Notes under the pieces: model-generated
The model's database searches: none
What the model was told of the DNA's origin: nothing
Seen by the model: only the letters and a program-made list of their open reading frames with translations
Shown here: positions 36,154-45,387 of the stretch, piece by piece
How positions within the stretch are numbered: position 1 is the first letter of the stretch
Layout of the letters: every line of letters starts with the position of its first letter
Made by a program: the position numbers and the translations under genes
NCBI GenBank assembly: GCA_964058805.1
Contig: CAXKVV010001031.1
Span: 1-45,387 of the forward strand
Origin: Schoenoplectus triqueter
Taxonomy: Eukaryota > Streptophyta > Magnoliopsida > Poales > Cyperaceae
Direction: 5' to 3'
Length of the DNA: 45,387 nucleotides

Positions 36154-37400
36154 TCCATTAAATACATTTATTCTTATAACCCAACAAAAAAAAATAAGAA
36201 TTCTCCGATTGTACAGATCTCACAGAATAAGAGGATTAAACAGACAAAAAAAACGTGCAACACGAGTAAGAGACAGACAAACGAAACTTTATATATAGAC
36301 TTTTAGCATCGAATCAATCAATCTATAATCAATTGCAATAAATCAAATAATAACATATTTAAACTGAATGTAACACAATGAAGTTAAATAATACTTTACA
36401 ACAGCTGTTTTGATTAATGAAGCTTGTTCAAATCTACCTTCATTATTAAATTTTCGTAATCTGACACTTTGGTTGTTAGTTTTTTTTCAGTTAGATTTAG
36501 TCGAATTTACTCAAATAAAACCAACATATTAAATAATTAATTTGAGAAATTAATTATATAATCAAATTATCCATTTGAATGCTAAAAAAAATGATGATAA
36601 TTCAACTCGTCTGATCTGAATTCAACCTAATCCAAACCTTTTATTAAGTCAATTTGACCTTAATCCTACGCTATCCCCTCGGTGCATCAAGCTAAAATCA
36701 GAAAACGATCATAATAAGTTGGATGATCCGAAACTGAAATTAATTATATATCATTTGAAAATTCTTCAAACTCAAACCGAACTTAAATTCTTCATTAGAA
36801 TCTAACCCTCTGATTGCAATCGTCAGGGACGAATTAGATTTTGAGTTTGAGGGGCAAATATTAAAATTTTCTTCTGAAAAAGCAAAATAAATATATTTTT
36901 TATTTTTTTTTAAATATATATAATTATAAGGATATGAGCGTAAAAAAAAATTGGGGGAAGGACAGCTGCCTCGTGTTGCTTCTTGATCCGCCATGGCAAT
37001 CGCTGGATGCAATTTTTGCTACAAACAGCACCCAAACAGAAAAAAAAAACAACAAAAATAATTCTTCTGAAAAAAAAATTTAATGATTCATCAATTTCAA
37101 TCGTAAACAATTACCACGCTAAAAGTTCTCTGTATAAAAAATAAATTGATGCACGTGGTCCGACTGTGGGATTGATTCAATTAGTCGATTTGACAAGCCT
37201 CGGCACGTGACCATGCGCTGCTTCATCAGTTCATTGTTTCTCAAGCGCGCAATCTCCACATTTGTTTCTCCTTTTTAATGAATGAATTGGGTGTTTGGGT
37301 TGTCATTGAACTGTCTATATAGGTTATTAGTATGGGACTTTGGGGCGACTTCCAACTAAAGTCATGTTTGAACAATTATCTGAAAGAAAGAATTTCAAGT
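36154..37400. other. Intergenic, nothing recognised
   Basis: Contains G-box cores (GCACGTGG near 37152, GCACGTGA near 37203). No gene recognised. Confidence 0.35.
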
Positions 37401-37405
37401 GATAA

Positions 37406-37467
<62 letters not shown>

Positions 37468-37468
37468 A
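37406..37468. repeat. (AAT)14 followed directly by (ATT)7
   Basis: A trinucleotide microsatellite that switches to its own reverse complement at 37447/37448, giving a perfect palindrome of 42 bases at the switch point. Confidence 0.95.
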
Positions 37469-39211
37469 TATTTAATTTTTAATTTAATTTTAACTATAGT
37501 CAAATATAGTTTTCTTAAAATAGCATCCTTAAAAGTTACTTATTACACTTGTCTTTTTTATTTCTATTTTTTTAATTTTGGACTAAGAATAAATTGACAG
37601 TAATACAACTCGATTAAAAAAAATGAGACATTAATAATTAATTAATTTTCTTAATTTCTAGAATTGAACAATGAAGCTATACTAATAACGAAAACCTTCT
37701 AACGTAGAAATGTGAAAAAATATATCATTTTTTGTTGTATAGTTTTTAAAATACAATCGTGAAATAAAAAATAATAAAAGTGTATCATTTCTCATCTATT
37801 TATATAAAAACAGTACTATTCATTAAAAAATAACAAATTTTTAAGAAACATTTCAATGAAGAATATATTTAATTAAATGACGCTAATAACTATTATTTAG
37901 AAATTTAACATTGAAATACAGCATTTTTTTAAAATAATTTCTTACCATAAATCCTAAGTACAACCTAAGAACTATTACTACACATTCTTATGATCATTCC
38001 TGCGCCTGTCACGACTAGAGTATGGGTTCGTGCACTCATAAAACCCGACCTGGATGATCTAATTGGAGCTAACGCACACTTATTGTTAATTATGAAATGG
38101 TTAGTAAAGTTGAGGAGAGAGAAGAATTATATATAAATTAATGAATTTAAGTAGATGAAAATATTTAAACAAAATCAATGACGAAGAGAAATGATAATGC
38201 GATATATTTAAAAAAATTAAAAATTTAACATAATTTATGTATTAAAAATTATTGTCTAATATACATAATGTTTCTACACTAGTCAAGAAAGACATAATAG
38301 TTCTTACGTTCTAATTACACTAAAATCTTCTATGTAAACTAAAACTGTAACTCGGATAAGCTAATTTTTAAATAAATAATTAGAAATAATAATTTAAATA
38401 TTCAATAAAAGGTTTACATTAAGAAAAAATTGAACATAATTTTTTAAATACTAAAAATTCTAAAAATATTTAGTATTATTGTTAAATTTAAGCAGATAAA
38501 AAGATTTAAGTAAACTAATGCTGTAAAAAAAATAATGATGTAATATACTTGAAAGTTTAACCGTTTTTGTATTAAGAATTTCAGAATTTCCCCGTGTAAC
38601 CTAACAAATACGGTGCAATATCCCCACTCTCCAGTAAGAGTCACAAGCCGATGGAGCTGCCCGATCAATAGAACCCGGCTTGTTTGAGCCGAGCCCGTTG
38701 GACCGTGTAATTGTGATTGTATTATGGCATTCAAATAAAAAATGTTTTATGGGAGAAACCGAGATGGGCTCTAGCATTAGCTGCAACAAACGGGAAATAA
38801 AGTCAGTGGTAATCGGCGACTCGGCGTTGAAGACCATGCCTTACCAAAATTTTGAAGTTCGTCTTGCACCTACCCAGGCGTCAAGCGGTCTTGAGAAATA
38901 GTAGAGAGGGAGGTGGGGAAGTTCAAATCATTTTGAATCAAAAAATTAATTAAATTTTTTTTTATAACCGTTGATTATGCATCGAGATTCATAATGATTA
39001 TTGAAAATATGAATTTTGAACTTAAATTTTATTAAAAATATAAATCTCGATACAAAATCAATGATTTTAGAAAATTTTGAACTAATTTTTTAGTTCAAAG
39101 TGCTTTGAACCTCCTCACTTCTATAGTGGAGAGGATTTCCTTAAAGAGAAAAAGAGAAAAAGAGAAAGAGAGAGCTGCTAAAATTAAATATTGTTAGATG
39201 TTGATTAAATT
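37469..39211. other. Intergenic, no gene recognised
   Basis: A less AT-rich patch near 38590-38900 has overlapping short ORFs on both strands, none with a family match I can name. The rest is AT-rich. Confidence 0.35.
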
Positions 39212-39864
39212 TAGAGCTGTAAAAAAATTATACTTCGTAATTAGTTCATGTTGGACTTGAAAAAAGTTTGTAATAGGTTTGTTAGATTTTAATTCAAAAT
39301 TATTTTAAATTGAATCAATTCAATTCGAACTAGATACAAATTAAAGTTAAATTTTGAATAGTTTGTTTGAAACTAGTTTGCGGATTAATGGAGTTTGAAT
39401 TTTGATGATGTTTGGACTTTTCAATATATGAGAAAATATTTGAATTTTAGATCACTATTGATGATTCTAGTTCTATCCGATAACACAAACTTTTAATTAG
39501 TTAGGATAAAATTTATGGACCTTCAAATAAATTCTAACATGTGCATGAATTGAAATCTCGAAGAAACTGAGCTCATGAATTAAAAGTCAGATGTATATTG
39601 CAAAATGGACAATCCAACATTAATGAAAGATGAACATATTTTAATATCAAGCTCTACATATTTAATTTTCAACTCAATTTCAAAATATTATGATGCAAAT
39701 CAAACTAGTTCGAATTTAAACAAATCAAATTCCAAACTCTCATTTTAATTTGAAACTATCTTTCTATTTCAAATCAAACTAGTTTGATTAAATTTCAAAT
39801 CAAACTCAAATACTAGCTAGTTTGATCAGCTAGTTTGATCGAGTTTGATTCATTTGCTGCCTTA
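39212..39864. mobile_element. Possible hAT-type MITE
   Basis: Left end TAGAGCTGTAAAAAAATT and right end in reverse TAAGGCAGCAAATGAATC are similar. The subterminal regions carry repeated CAAACTAGTTTGA-like words at both sides. The 8-bp flanks do not match, so the call is tentative. Confidence 0.4.
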
Positions 39865-41890
39865 GTACAGTCAAATATTGTGATTTTTATAGACACAAAT
39901 CTGGCGCAGCTATTTAGGCAGAATCACATGTTTATATTAAAAAAAATAAATGTTGGATTTAATCTAACTCTATTGGTCCCTGGTCGCTTTTGAGTCCAAA
40001 CTCTGAAAATGACTTTTGTGAATAATATATAAATTAAATTAGGGGGTGAAATGCAAAAGAAGTTGTAGTAATTAACAGGATATTACTTATTATTTACTAG
40101 AATTTTTTCTTTTTGCTTTTGGTGGATCGATTTCCCCTAAAAAGCGTCGATCAGATTTATTCCTTAAATGACGGTATGAACGGGCTAAATTGAAAATTAT
40201 AGAATTGTATTTAAAAAATGTGAATAAGTGAATAACATTATTATAACGACCACCAAAAAAGAAAGAAGTTAAATTAAGTATCCTGCTGGGCTAGCTGCTG
40301 TCTTGGGCCCATGACATTCTATTGACATCATAACATGATAAAGTAAGCTTTCTGAACCATTGATCCAATTTATTCTGATGCAAATTCAAGCTGGGATGGA
40401 TCATGGTGGCCCATTTCTGATTTGATATTCTTATTTTTACTCTCTTTATTCCTCTTCTGCCTTCACGTATTTCATTTCATTAAATTCTGAAGAATGCCCA
40501 AAAAATAGAAGAGAAGCATGCAATTTCCAAAAGTAAAGGTTCTTATATTTGGGACGTCACAGTTGGAAATTCGGAACCATAGCATTAAATACACTCCAAT
40601 CCCTTAAATCAGCCCTGATTTGCACCCCTCAGGCCTCAACAAAGACACAACACAATAGGTTTCACTGAGCATGGAATCATGAGATCTACGTTATGATATC
40701 TCAGTAGTTTATTGATGATCTTATAGTTCAGACTATAATAATAAGTTTGGGATTTCAAAATTGTTCGGTCAGATAAAAAATCACGATTAAGATATAATTT
40801 AGGAATAATTTGTTTTGTATAATATAAATAAAATATACATTAGATTTTTAAAGTTTTAAAAATGTATAAAAAATAGAAAATTCTAATTAAAATAATATAT
40901 AATATGTTTTATTTGTGAATTATTTGCGAATAAATTATTTTTTATTAAATATATATTATATATTAAACTGACAAATTATTCATAAAACATCTTCTGAAAT
41001 CAGTTCAAAACCATCTTCAATTGTGAACGATGACAGAGATTGGACCAAAGCTTCTCTGGTGTACGATGTAGGTAAATGTTGCTCAAGACTAATACTATTT
41101 TACTATTTCATATAAGAGATTGTGCATAGAGAACAACAAACACACATTGGCGGAGAGAGAGAGAGGAGGACCACAGGGTCTGACCATTATGAAAATTAAT
41201 TATTAGTATCTTGTTCGTAGTAATAACGGTGATGTTTTTAAAGATATAAAAATTTATATTTTGATGTGAAAAAAAATAAAAAAATAAAAAAATTTAGTAA
41301 TTAATATAAATTTCAATCATAAATATATAATTAATATAAAATAAATATAAATTGAAAAAAATTGACATTTAGAATTTACAAAAATTAAAATTCATAATTG
41401 ATGATAATCTAAGAAAAAAATAAAGTAGTGCAATTGTACTCTTAAATTATATAGTATTTTGTGTAACAATTAAAATTAAGAGATAATTATAATCTTAACA
41501 CAAATCACCATAGAAATAGTAATATTATTTGACAAAAAATTCAATCCGATAACTGATATTAACTCTAGAAATTCAACAAAAAATTTGGACCTTATAGGGC
41601 CATGACAATTACGTATTTAATAAGGAGTAGAGATAGTGATATATTTGTATAGAAATTATCGATTGACTCATAATTTATGTCAATTATTTAATATTTTGAA
41701 TCTCGCTAACTCAGAAATCTATATTTAAATTCTGGTTCATAACTCAGAAATCTCATTTATATCTAAAAACAACAAAAGCAGCTGCCCGATATTATTATTA
41801 TTATTATCTAAGAAACAGTATATACGTCTCTCAAAAATGATCAAAGCATCATGGCTGTGGCCTGTGGATCTTCAAAGATGCATCTTGCCA
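39865..41890. other. Intergenic, nothing recognised
   Basis: AT-rich with a short GA run near 41155. No coding sequence recognised. Confidence 0.35.
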
Positions 41891-41891
41891 A

Positions 41892-41975
41892 TTGCTCGGG
41901 CAAACAATATAATAACTTTTTTTGTGTGTCTTTCTTTAACTTCCGCTTTGCTCGGGCAAACAGTATAATAACTTA
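41892..41975. repeat. Pair of 28-bp direct repeats
   Basis: TTGCTCGGGCAAACARTATA followed by ATAACTT occurs at 41892 and again at 41948, a 56-bp period. Confidence 0.8.
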
Positions 41976-42030
41976 GATAATTCACAAGTCAAAAGTAGAT
42001 CTGGACTAAGCATGGAAGATGGAACCAATA

Positions 42031-42192
42031 ATTTGGGTTTTGTAGGATGGGGATGACATTGGTGGGGGAACAGCTAGATTTGATTTATTAAATAGTTTAT
42101 GATGTGGATCCAGTTCAATTGGACCTGCTCTTCGGTTTTCCTATCATACCAATTTTTTTTCTCTTATTTATTTTTAAACATTGCATCCGTGA
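42031..42192 (+). repeat. Dispersed repeat, copy A
   Basis: Matches 44962-45120 in order: ATTTGGGTT, GGTGGGG, ACAGCTAGAT, TGGATCCAGTT, ATTGGACCT, ATCATAC and CATTGCWTCCGTGA. Same orientation, 2.9 kb apart. Family unknown. Confidence 0.6.
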
Positions 42193-42998
42193 AACTGACA
42201 GTTAAGACTAACCAATAACACGTACGCTATCCACAAACAAATATTAAATTGGTCCACTAACAAAAGTTTATTTTGTGGATCTGTTTAATTGGATTACCGA
42301 TCACTCTAGCTGCTAGAAAAATTGTCTTCAGAAACGGTTTTAAAATCCATTAGAAATAGTTATGCAATAATTTCTAATAATAAGGATTTCTAAAAGAATA
42401 AATAATCATTTTTAGAAAGCCTTCTGTTCCCAAATGGTTGAGAAAACATTCAGAAAGGATTGTTAAATCAAAATCATTTCTGAAGATGATCTTTATAACG
42501 GTTTTTATATTAACCGTTATCGCTTTTGAAGGTGACCTTAACGCTGTGCTCCCAAGAAAAACTGAAAAGGGGTGGAAGGGAATGACAACCAAAGAAAATA
42601 AATGGAAGGTTAAAAATTTGACCCCAAAATCGGGGGTGAAAGAATTACAACAGACTTAGTATAAAGAGTCTCTCTGTTCACCTCCTCTCACCCACCTTCA
42701 CTTGCTACAATACAATCTTTGGAGCAAGGTGAATCATTTTTTTCTCCTCTTTCTCTCTGTCTCACCCTGTGTCACCTTATTTCTCCAACTCTGGAGCAGA
42801 GCCTAAAAGACGGTTCATATATCAGAACCGTTTATGAAGGTGACCTTTAGAGACGATTGTTAATGCGAACTTTATTTTTTTATTGTGCCGTTGATTTTTG
42901 TGTGGCTAGTCCAACAAAGACATGAATCCACAAGAATAATTACATGATATATGTATATATTACTACGGAACATGCACGCACAAATAGAGTTGTGTTAT
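42193..42998. other. Intergenic, nothing recognised
   Basis: Includes a short ATAACGGTT/AACCGTTAT inverted pair at 42495-42520 and related AACGGTT/AACCGT words near 42330 and 42820. No gene. Confidence 0.4.
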
Positions 42999-43519
42999 GG
43001 TACTTCGCGAAATATCATTGTCTTTTGCTTTAGCTTCAAATCTCTTATATTGAGAACCGGTCTTTGATCTAGTGGCAAAATGTAACACTCTCTATGTGGG
43101 AGGTCGTGGATTCGAAACTCGAATGAAAAATCTTTATAGACAATTATAAAATTTGAGAGCTTGACTCTTATTTTTCTGATAAAAAATCTCTTATATAGAA
43201 GATTCGAGAAGATGATCCAAGTCACTCATCACAATCTATATATTAGAATTTTATGGAGTATACAATTTTATTATCTTTAGCACTTTCTAACTATTTTTTT
43301 TAATTTTAAAAAATAATATTTTTTATGTGAATTTATTTTATTTTATTATTATTTAGGGTCATCTTTGAAAAATCCAAAATAATAGTTAGAAATTCTAAAA
43401 GTGATCAAATTTGATATGCTATAGATTTCAATATATAGATTGTGTTGAGTGACTTGATCGTCCATTCGAATCTTCAATATATAACATTTGAAGCCGAAAC
43501 AAATGGCTGCGGTGCTTCC
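42999..43519. mobile_element. Palindromic MITE interrupted by a SINE
   Basis: The left arm (42999-43295, less the SINE) and right arm (43381-43519) are inverted copies: GATGATCCAAGTCACTCATC against GACGATCAAGTCACTCAACA, both followed by ACAATCTATATATT, and CTTTAGCTTCAAAT against TTTCGGCTTCAAAT. Removing 43051-43196 restores a continuous left arm. Confidence 0.72.
43051..43183 (+). mobile_element. tRNA-derived SINE, 133 bp
   Basis: Flanked by exact 13-bp direct repeats AAATCTCTTATAT (43038-43050 and 43184-43196). Near its start is a pol III box A-like TGATCTAGTGGC (43065-43076), then a box B-like GGATTCGAAACTC (43108-43120), and the 3' end is A-rich. Box order, length and target duplication fit a plant SINE, inserted here into the MITE arm. 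Confidence 0.78.
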
Positions 43520-43631
43520 TAATATGACTATATAAATATATGTTGACAAATGTCAAAACATTTGCACTTCGGGCTGAAGTGTATATAGTTTAAATTATAT
43601 TATTACATGTCAAAAATTCTGATTAAGAGGA

Positions 43632-43738
43632 CATATTTTTTCATATTTAGAATATTTTAAGTATTTATTTTGGATTTAGAACCGATTTTTAAAAATCTAA
43701 AATAAATATTTAGAAAACTCTAAACATATATATTTTTT
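43632..43738. repeat. Inverted repeat, about 45-bp arms
   Basis: The left arm reads CATATTTAGAATATTTTAAG then TATTTATTTTGGATTT; the right arm in reverse reads TATGTTTAGAGTTTTCTAAA then TATTTATTTTAGATTT. Probable hairpin element. Confidence 0.65.
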
Positions 43739-44413
43739 AATTTATTTAGATTTACCGTAATCATTATCAAAATTATTAAAATAACTCATTATCAAGTGAC
43801 CATTAATTATATGCAGAAAAATAGGATAATTATGAAGTAATGTTGTTTAATGTCACTGATTGCTGCACTGCAAATCGATTTGTTCTGCTGGAATCCTCCA
43901 AAAGAATATGCTTTTTTTTTATTGGTTCGTTGATTATTTGATAGTATGACAAAACACCCAAAACAAGCTTTGAGTGCAATTTCAGAGCGTGTATTTTCCC
44001 GATCACCTCATTAAGAGTTCCTTATAAATCACCTGCTGACGTCCGAGTGGAAACTAAATCATTTGATATTTGTTTAGCTGATTGATTACGTCTTGATTGT
44101 CCTCTCTTATGGCTTCCTATAGGGCTTGCCCATGAAATTTTATTGAAAGATACATGTTATTTAAAATTTGTCCAAAAAATTAACTAATTAAAATAATTAG
44201 TAACGATGAAAATAACTTTAATAGTTTGTTTTTGGACCATTGACGAAGACAGTATTTTTTATGTAGGAAATTACACATTTGATATCCAGCTAGAATATTT
44301 TTTTCCTAATATTTTAAATTAGAAGGCTTAATGCAACAAAAGAAAGCAGCTACAGAGGACTGAATATGTTCATCTGGCAAACTGTATATCTGTTTGACAA
44401 AAATGATCACAGC
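43739..44413. other. Intergenic, nothing recognised
   Basis: AT-rich, no gene recognised. Confidence 0.35.
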
Positions 44414-44499
44414 ATATGTCAAGTATCTTAATGAAAAATAGTCCAGGTGCTGTAATTTTAATGAAAAATATGTCAAGTATCTTAATGAAAAATAGTCCA
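44414..44499. repeat. 32-bp direct repeats with 54-bp period
   Basis: Identical segments at 44414-44445 and 44468-44499, beginning ATATGTCAAGTATCTTAATG. Local duplication. Confidence 0.85.
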
Positions 44500-44961
44500 A
44501 AGTACTACGAGTCGCTTTATAATTTTAGAACCCGCTTCATTAAATCTGATCTATTCAATTGCATTAAATAATTAAATTTTGCGTTTTGTCGTTTACTATT
44601 ATTTTTTAAGGCAGTTGACAGAGTTTTTTTTTTTAAGTTGGTAGTGAGTGGCTGCTAATTGAAACAGTTGGCAAAGCTTTCTTTCATTTTCCGTCTTTTG
44701 GCTGCTAATACATTAGGTGCTGTCTTTTGGCTAGCAGCTGCCATTGAATTCGTCTAGACGAATGAAATTTAGTGATAGGGGGTGTTTTTTATTTGTGACC
44801 CACTATTAGTGACAAAAGATATTATGACAGCGAGTGTCATAATAAAATAATATGGCGACGAATACATTTTCTAAATCATTCGTAATACATTTCCTGCATT
44901 AGATCATTCATAGTGAAAGTGGATATTTTTGACTAAGTGTAAAACCTCCTAATTCCTAAAT
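44500..44961. other. Intergenic, nothing recognised
   Basis: Contains repeated GTCTTTTGGCT words near 44690-44730. No gene. Confidence 0.35.
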
Positions 44962-45120
44962 ATTTGGGTTCTTTAAGACATAGGTGGGGCATGGGCACAG
45001 CTAGATAAGATTTTATATGAAATAATTTTTGATCTGGATCCAGTTTGATTGGACCTATTATTTGGTCTCACCATACCTCATTTTATCTTCTTTTTTCCCC
45101 ATCATACATTGCTTCCGTGA
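44962..45120 (+). repeat. Dispersed repeat, copy B
   Basis: Direct-orientation counterpart of 42031-42192; see that entry for the shared blocks. Identity is moderate, so the duplication is old. Confidence 0.6.
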
Positions 45121-45387
45121 TAAAAAAAATAATCTTTGGTTTCTCTATCAAACTTTTTGTTTTGCTTTAAAAAACAAAAACGTCGCCTCCGTGACATAAG
45201 TATAAGAGGAAAAATAGTGAACAGGAACATGCTATAAACATATAAAATATTTTAAAGTAAACGCCAATAACTCCTATGTCTGTTAACAAAAAAATCGTGA
45301 GATCCAAATATAATGGAGGTGTATAAAATAGGGGATGACTTAAAACTTAACTTGTATGAGTATCCATGATTTAATTGATAAATTATA

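Noticed and set aside
36740..37110. Minus-strand ORFs near 37 kb (MADQEATRGSCPSPNFF)
   Set aside because: Short, followed by low-complexity AT translation, no domain; likely chance.
38444..38901. Overlapping ORFs on both strands (for example MVFNAESPITTDFISRLLQL on the minus strand)
   Set aside because: Local GC rise and splice-like AG sites made it look gene-like, but neither strand gives a recognisable family or a multi-exon continuation.
43051..43183. A functional tRNA gene
   Set aside because: Only box A and box B-like sequences are recognisable; no cloverleaf with a paired acceptor stem can be drawn, and the 13-bp flanking duplication with an A-rich end marks it as a SINE.

Overview
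The window is nuclear DNA from a flowering plant, probably a dicot-like species. The genes are intron-rich with GT-AG junctions, intergenic DNA is very AT-rich, and the proteins are plant-specific forms: a RABA-type Rab GTPase, a plastid class II DAHP synthase and an F-box/JmjC/kinase-like fusion. I cannot name the species. Everything below was read by eye; no alignment or search was run.

Layout. All three intact genes lie on the minus strand in the left 24 kb. (1) Positions 1-6622 hold the 5' two-thirds or more of an F-box + JmjC + aminoglycoside-phosphotransferase-like gene (JMJ21 / At1g78280 type). Thirteen exons are resolved; the thirteenth starts 5 bases before the window edge, so the 3' end is missing. 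(2) Positions 8204-10663 hold a two-exon Rab11/RABA GTPase of 223 residues, nearest the RABA4 group. (3) Positions 19936-23836 hold a five-exon plastid 3-deoxy-D-arabino-heptulosonate-7-phosphate synthase of 539 residues, the entry enzyme of the shikimate pathway. The three genes have unrelated jobs (oxygenase/ubiquitin-type regulation, membrane traffic, aromatic amino acid synthesis). I see no operon-like or pathway link.

Between and beyond them the DNA is a patchwork of old transposable elements. The best supported are: two Mutator-like long-TIR elements with 9-bp target duplications (10880-11261 and 11438-12263); a decayed MuDR-type transposase N-terminal gene with a recognisable intron (16250-17352); a small non-autonomous Helitron (17681-18149); a 360-bp near-perfect hairpin MITE just downstream of the DAHP synthase gene (19182-19541); two copies of an ATT-rich MITE (13161 and 25911); a hAT dimerisation-domain remnant (29775-29990); a 613-bp hAT-type element with an exact 8-bp target duplication (31636-32248) and a partial inverted relative at 35866-36145; another hAT-like MITE (34832-35300); and a 133-bp tRNA-derived SINE with a 13-bp target duplication nested inside a palindromic MITE (42999-43519). 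From about 24 kb to the right edge I recognise no functional protein-coding gene.

I found no convincing previously undescribed multi-gene system. The most informative observations are structural: nested and paired repeats whose target-site duplications or long inverted arms can be read directly, and the unusual three-domain architecture of the left-hand gene.
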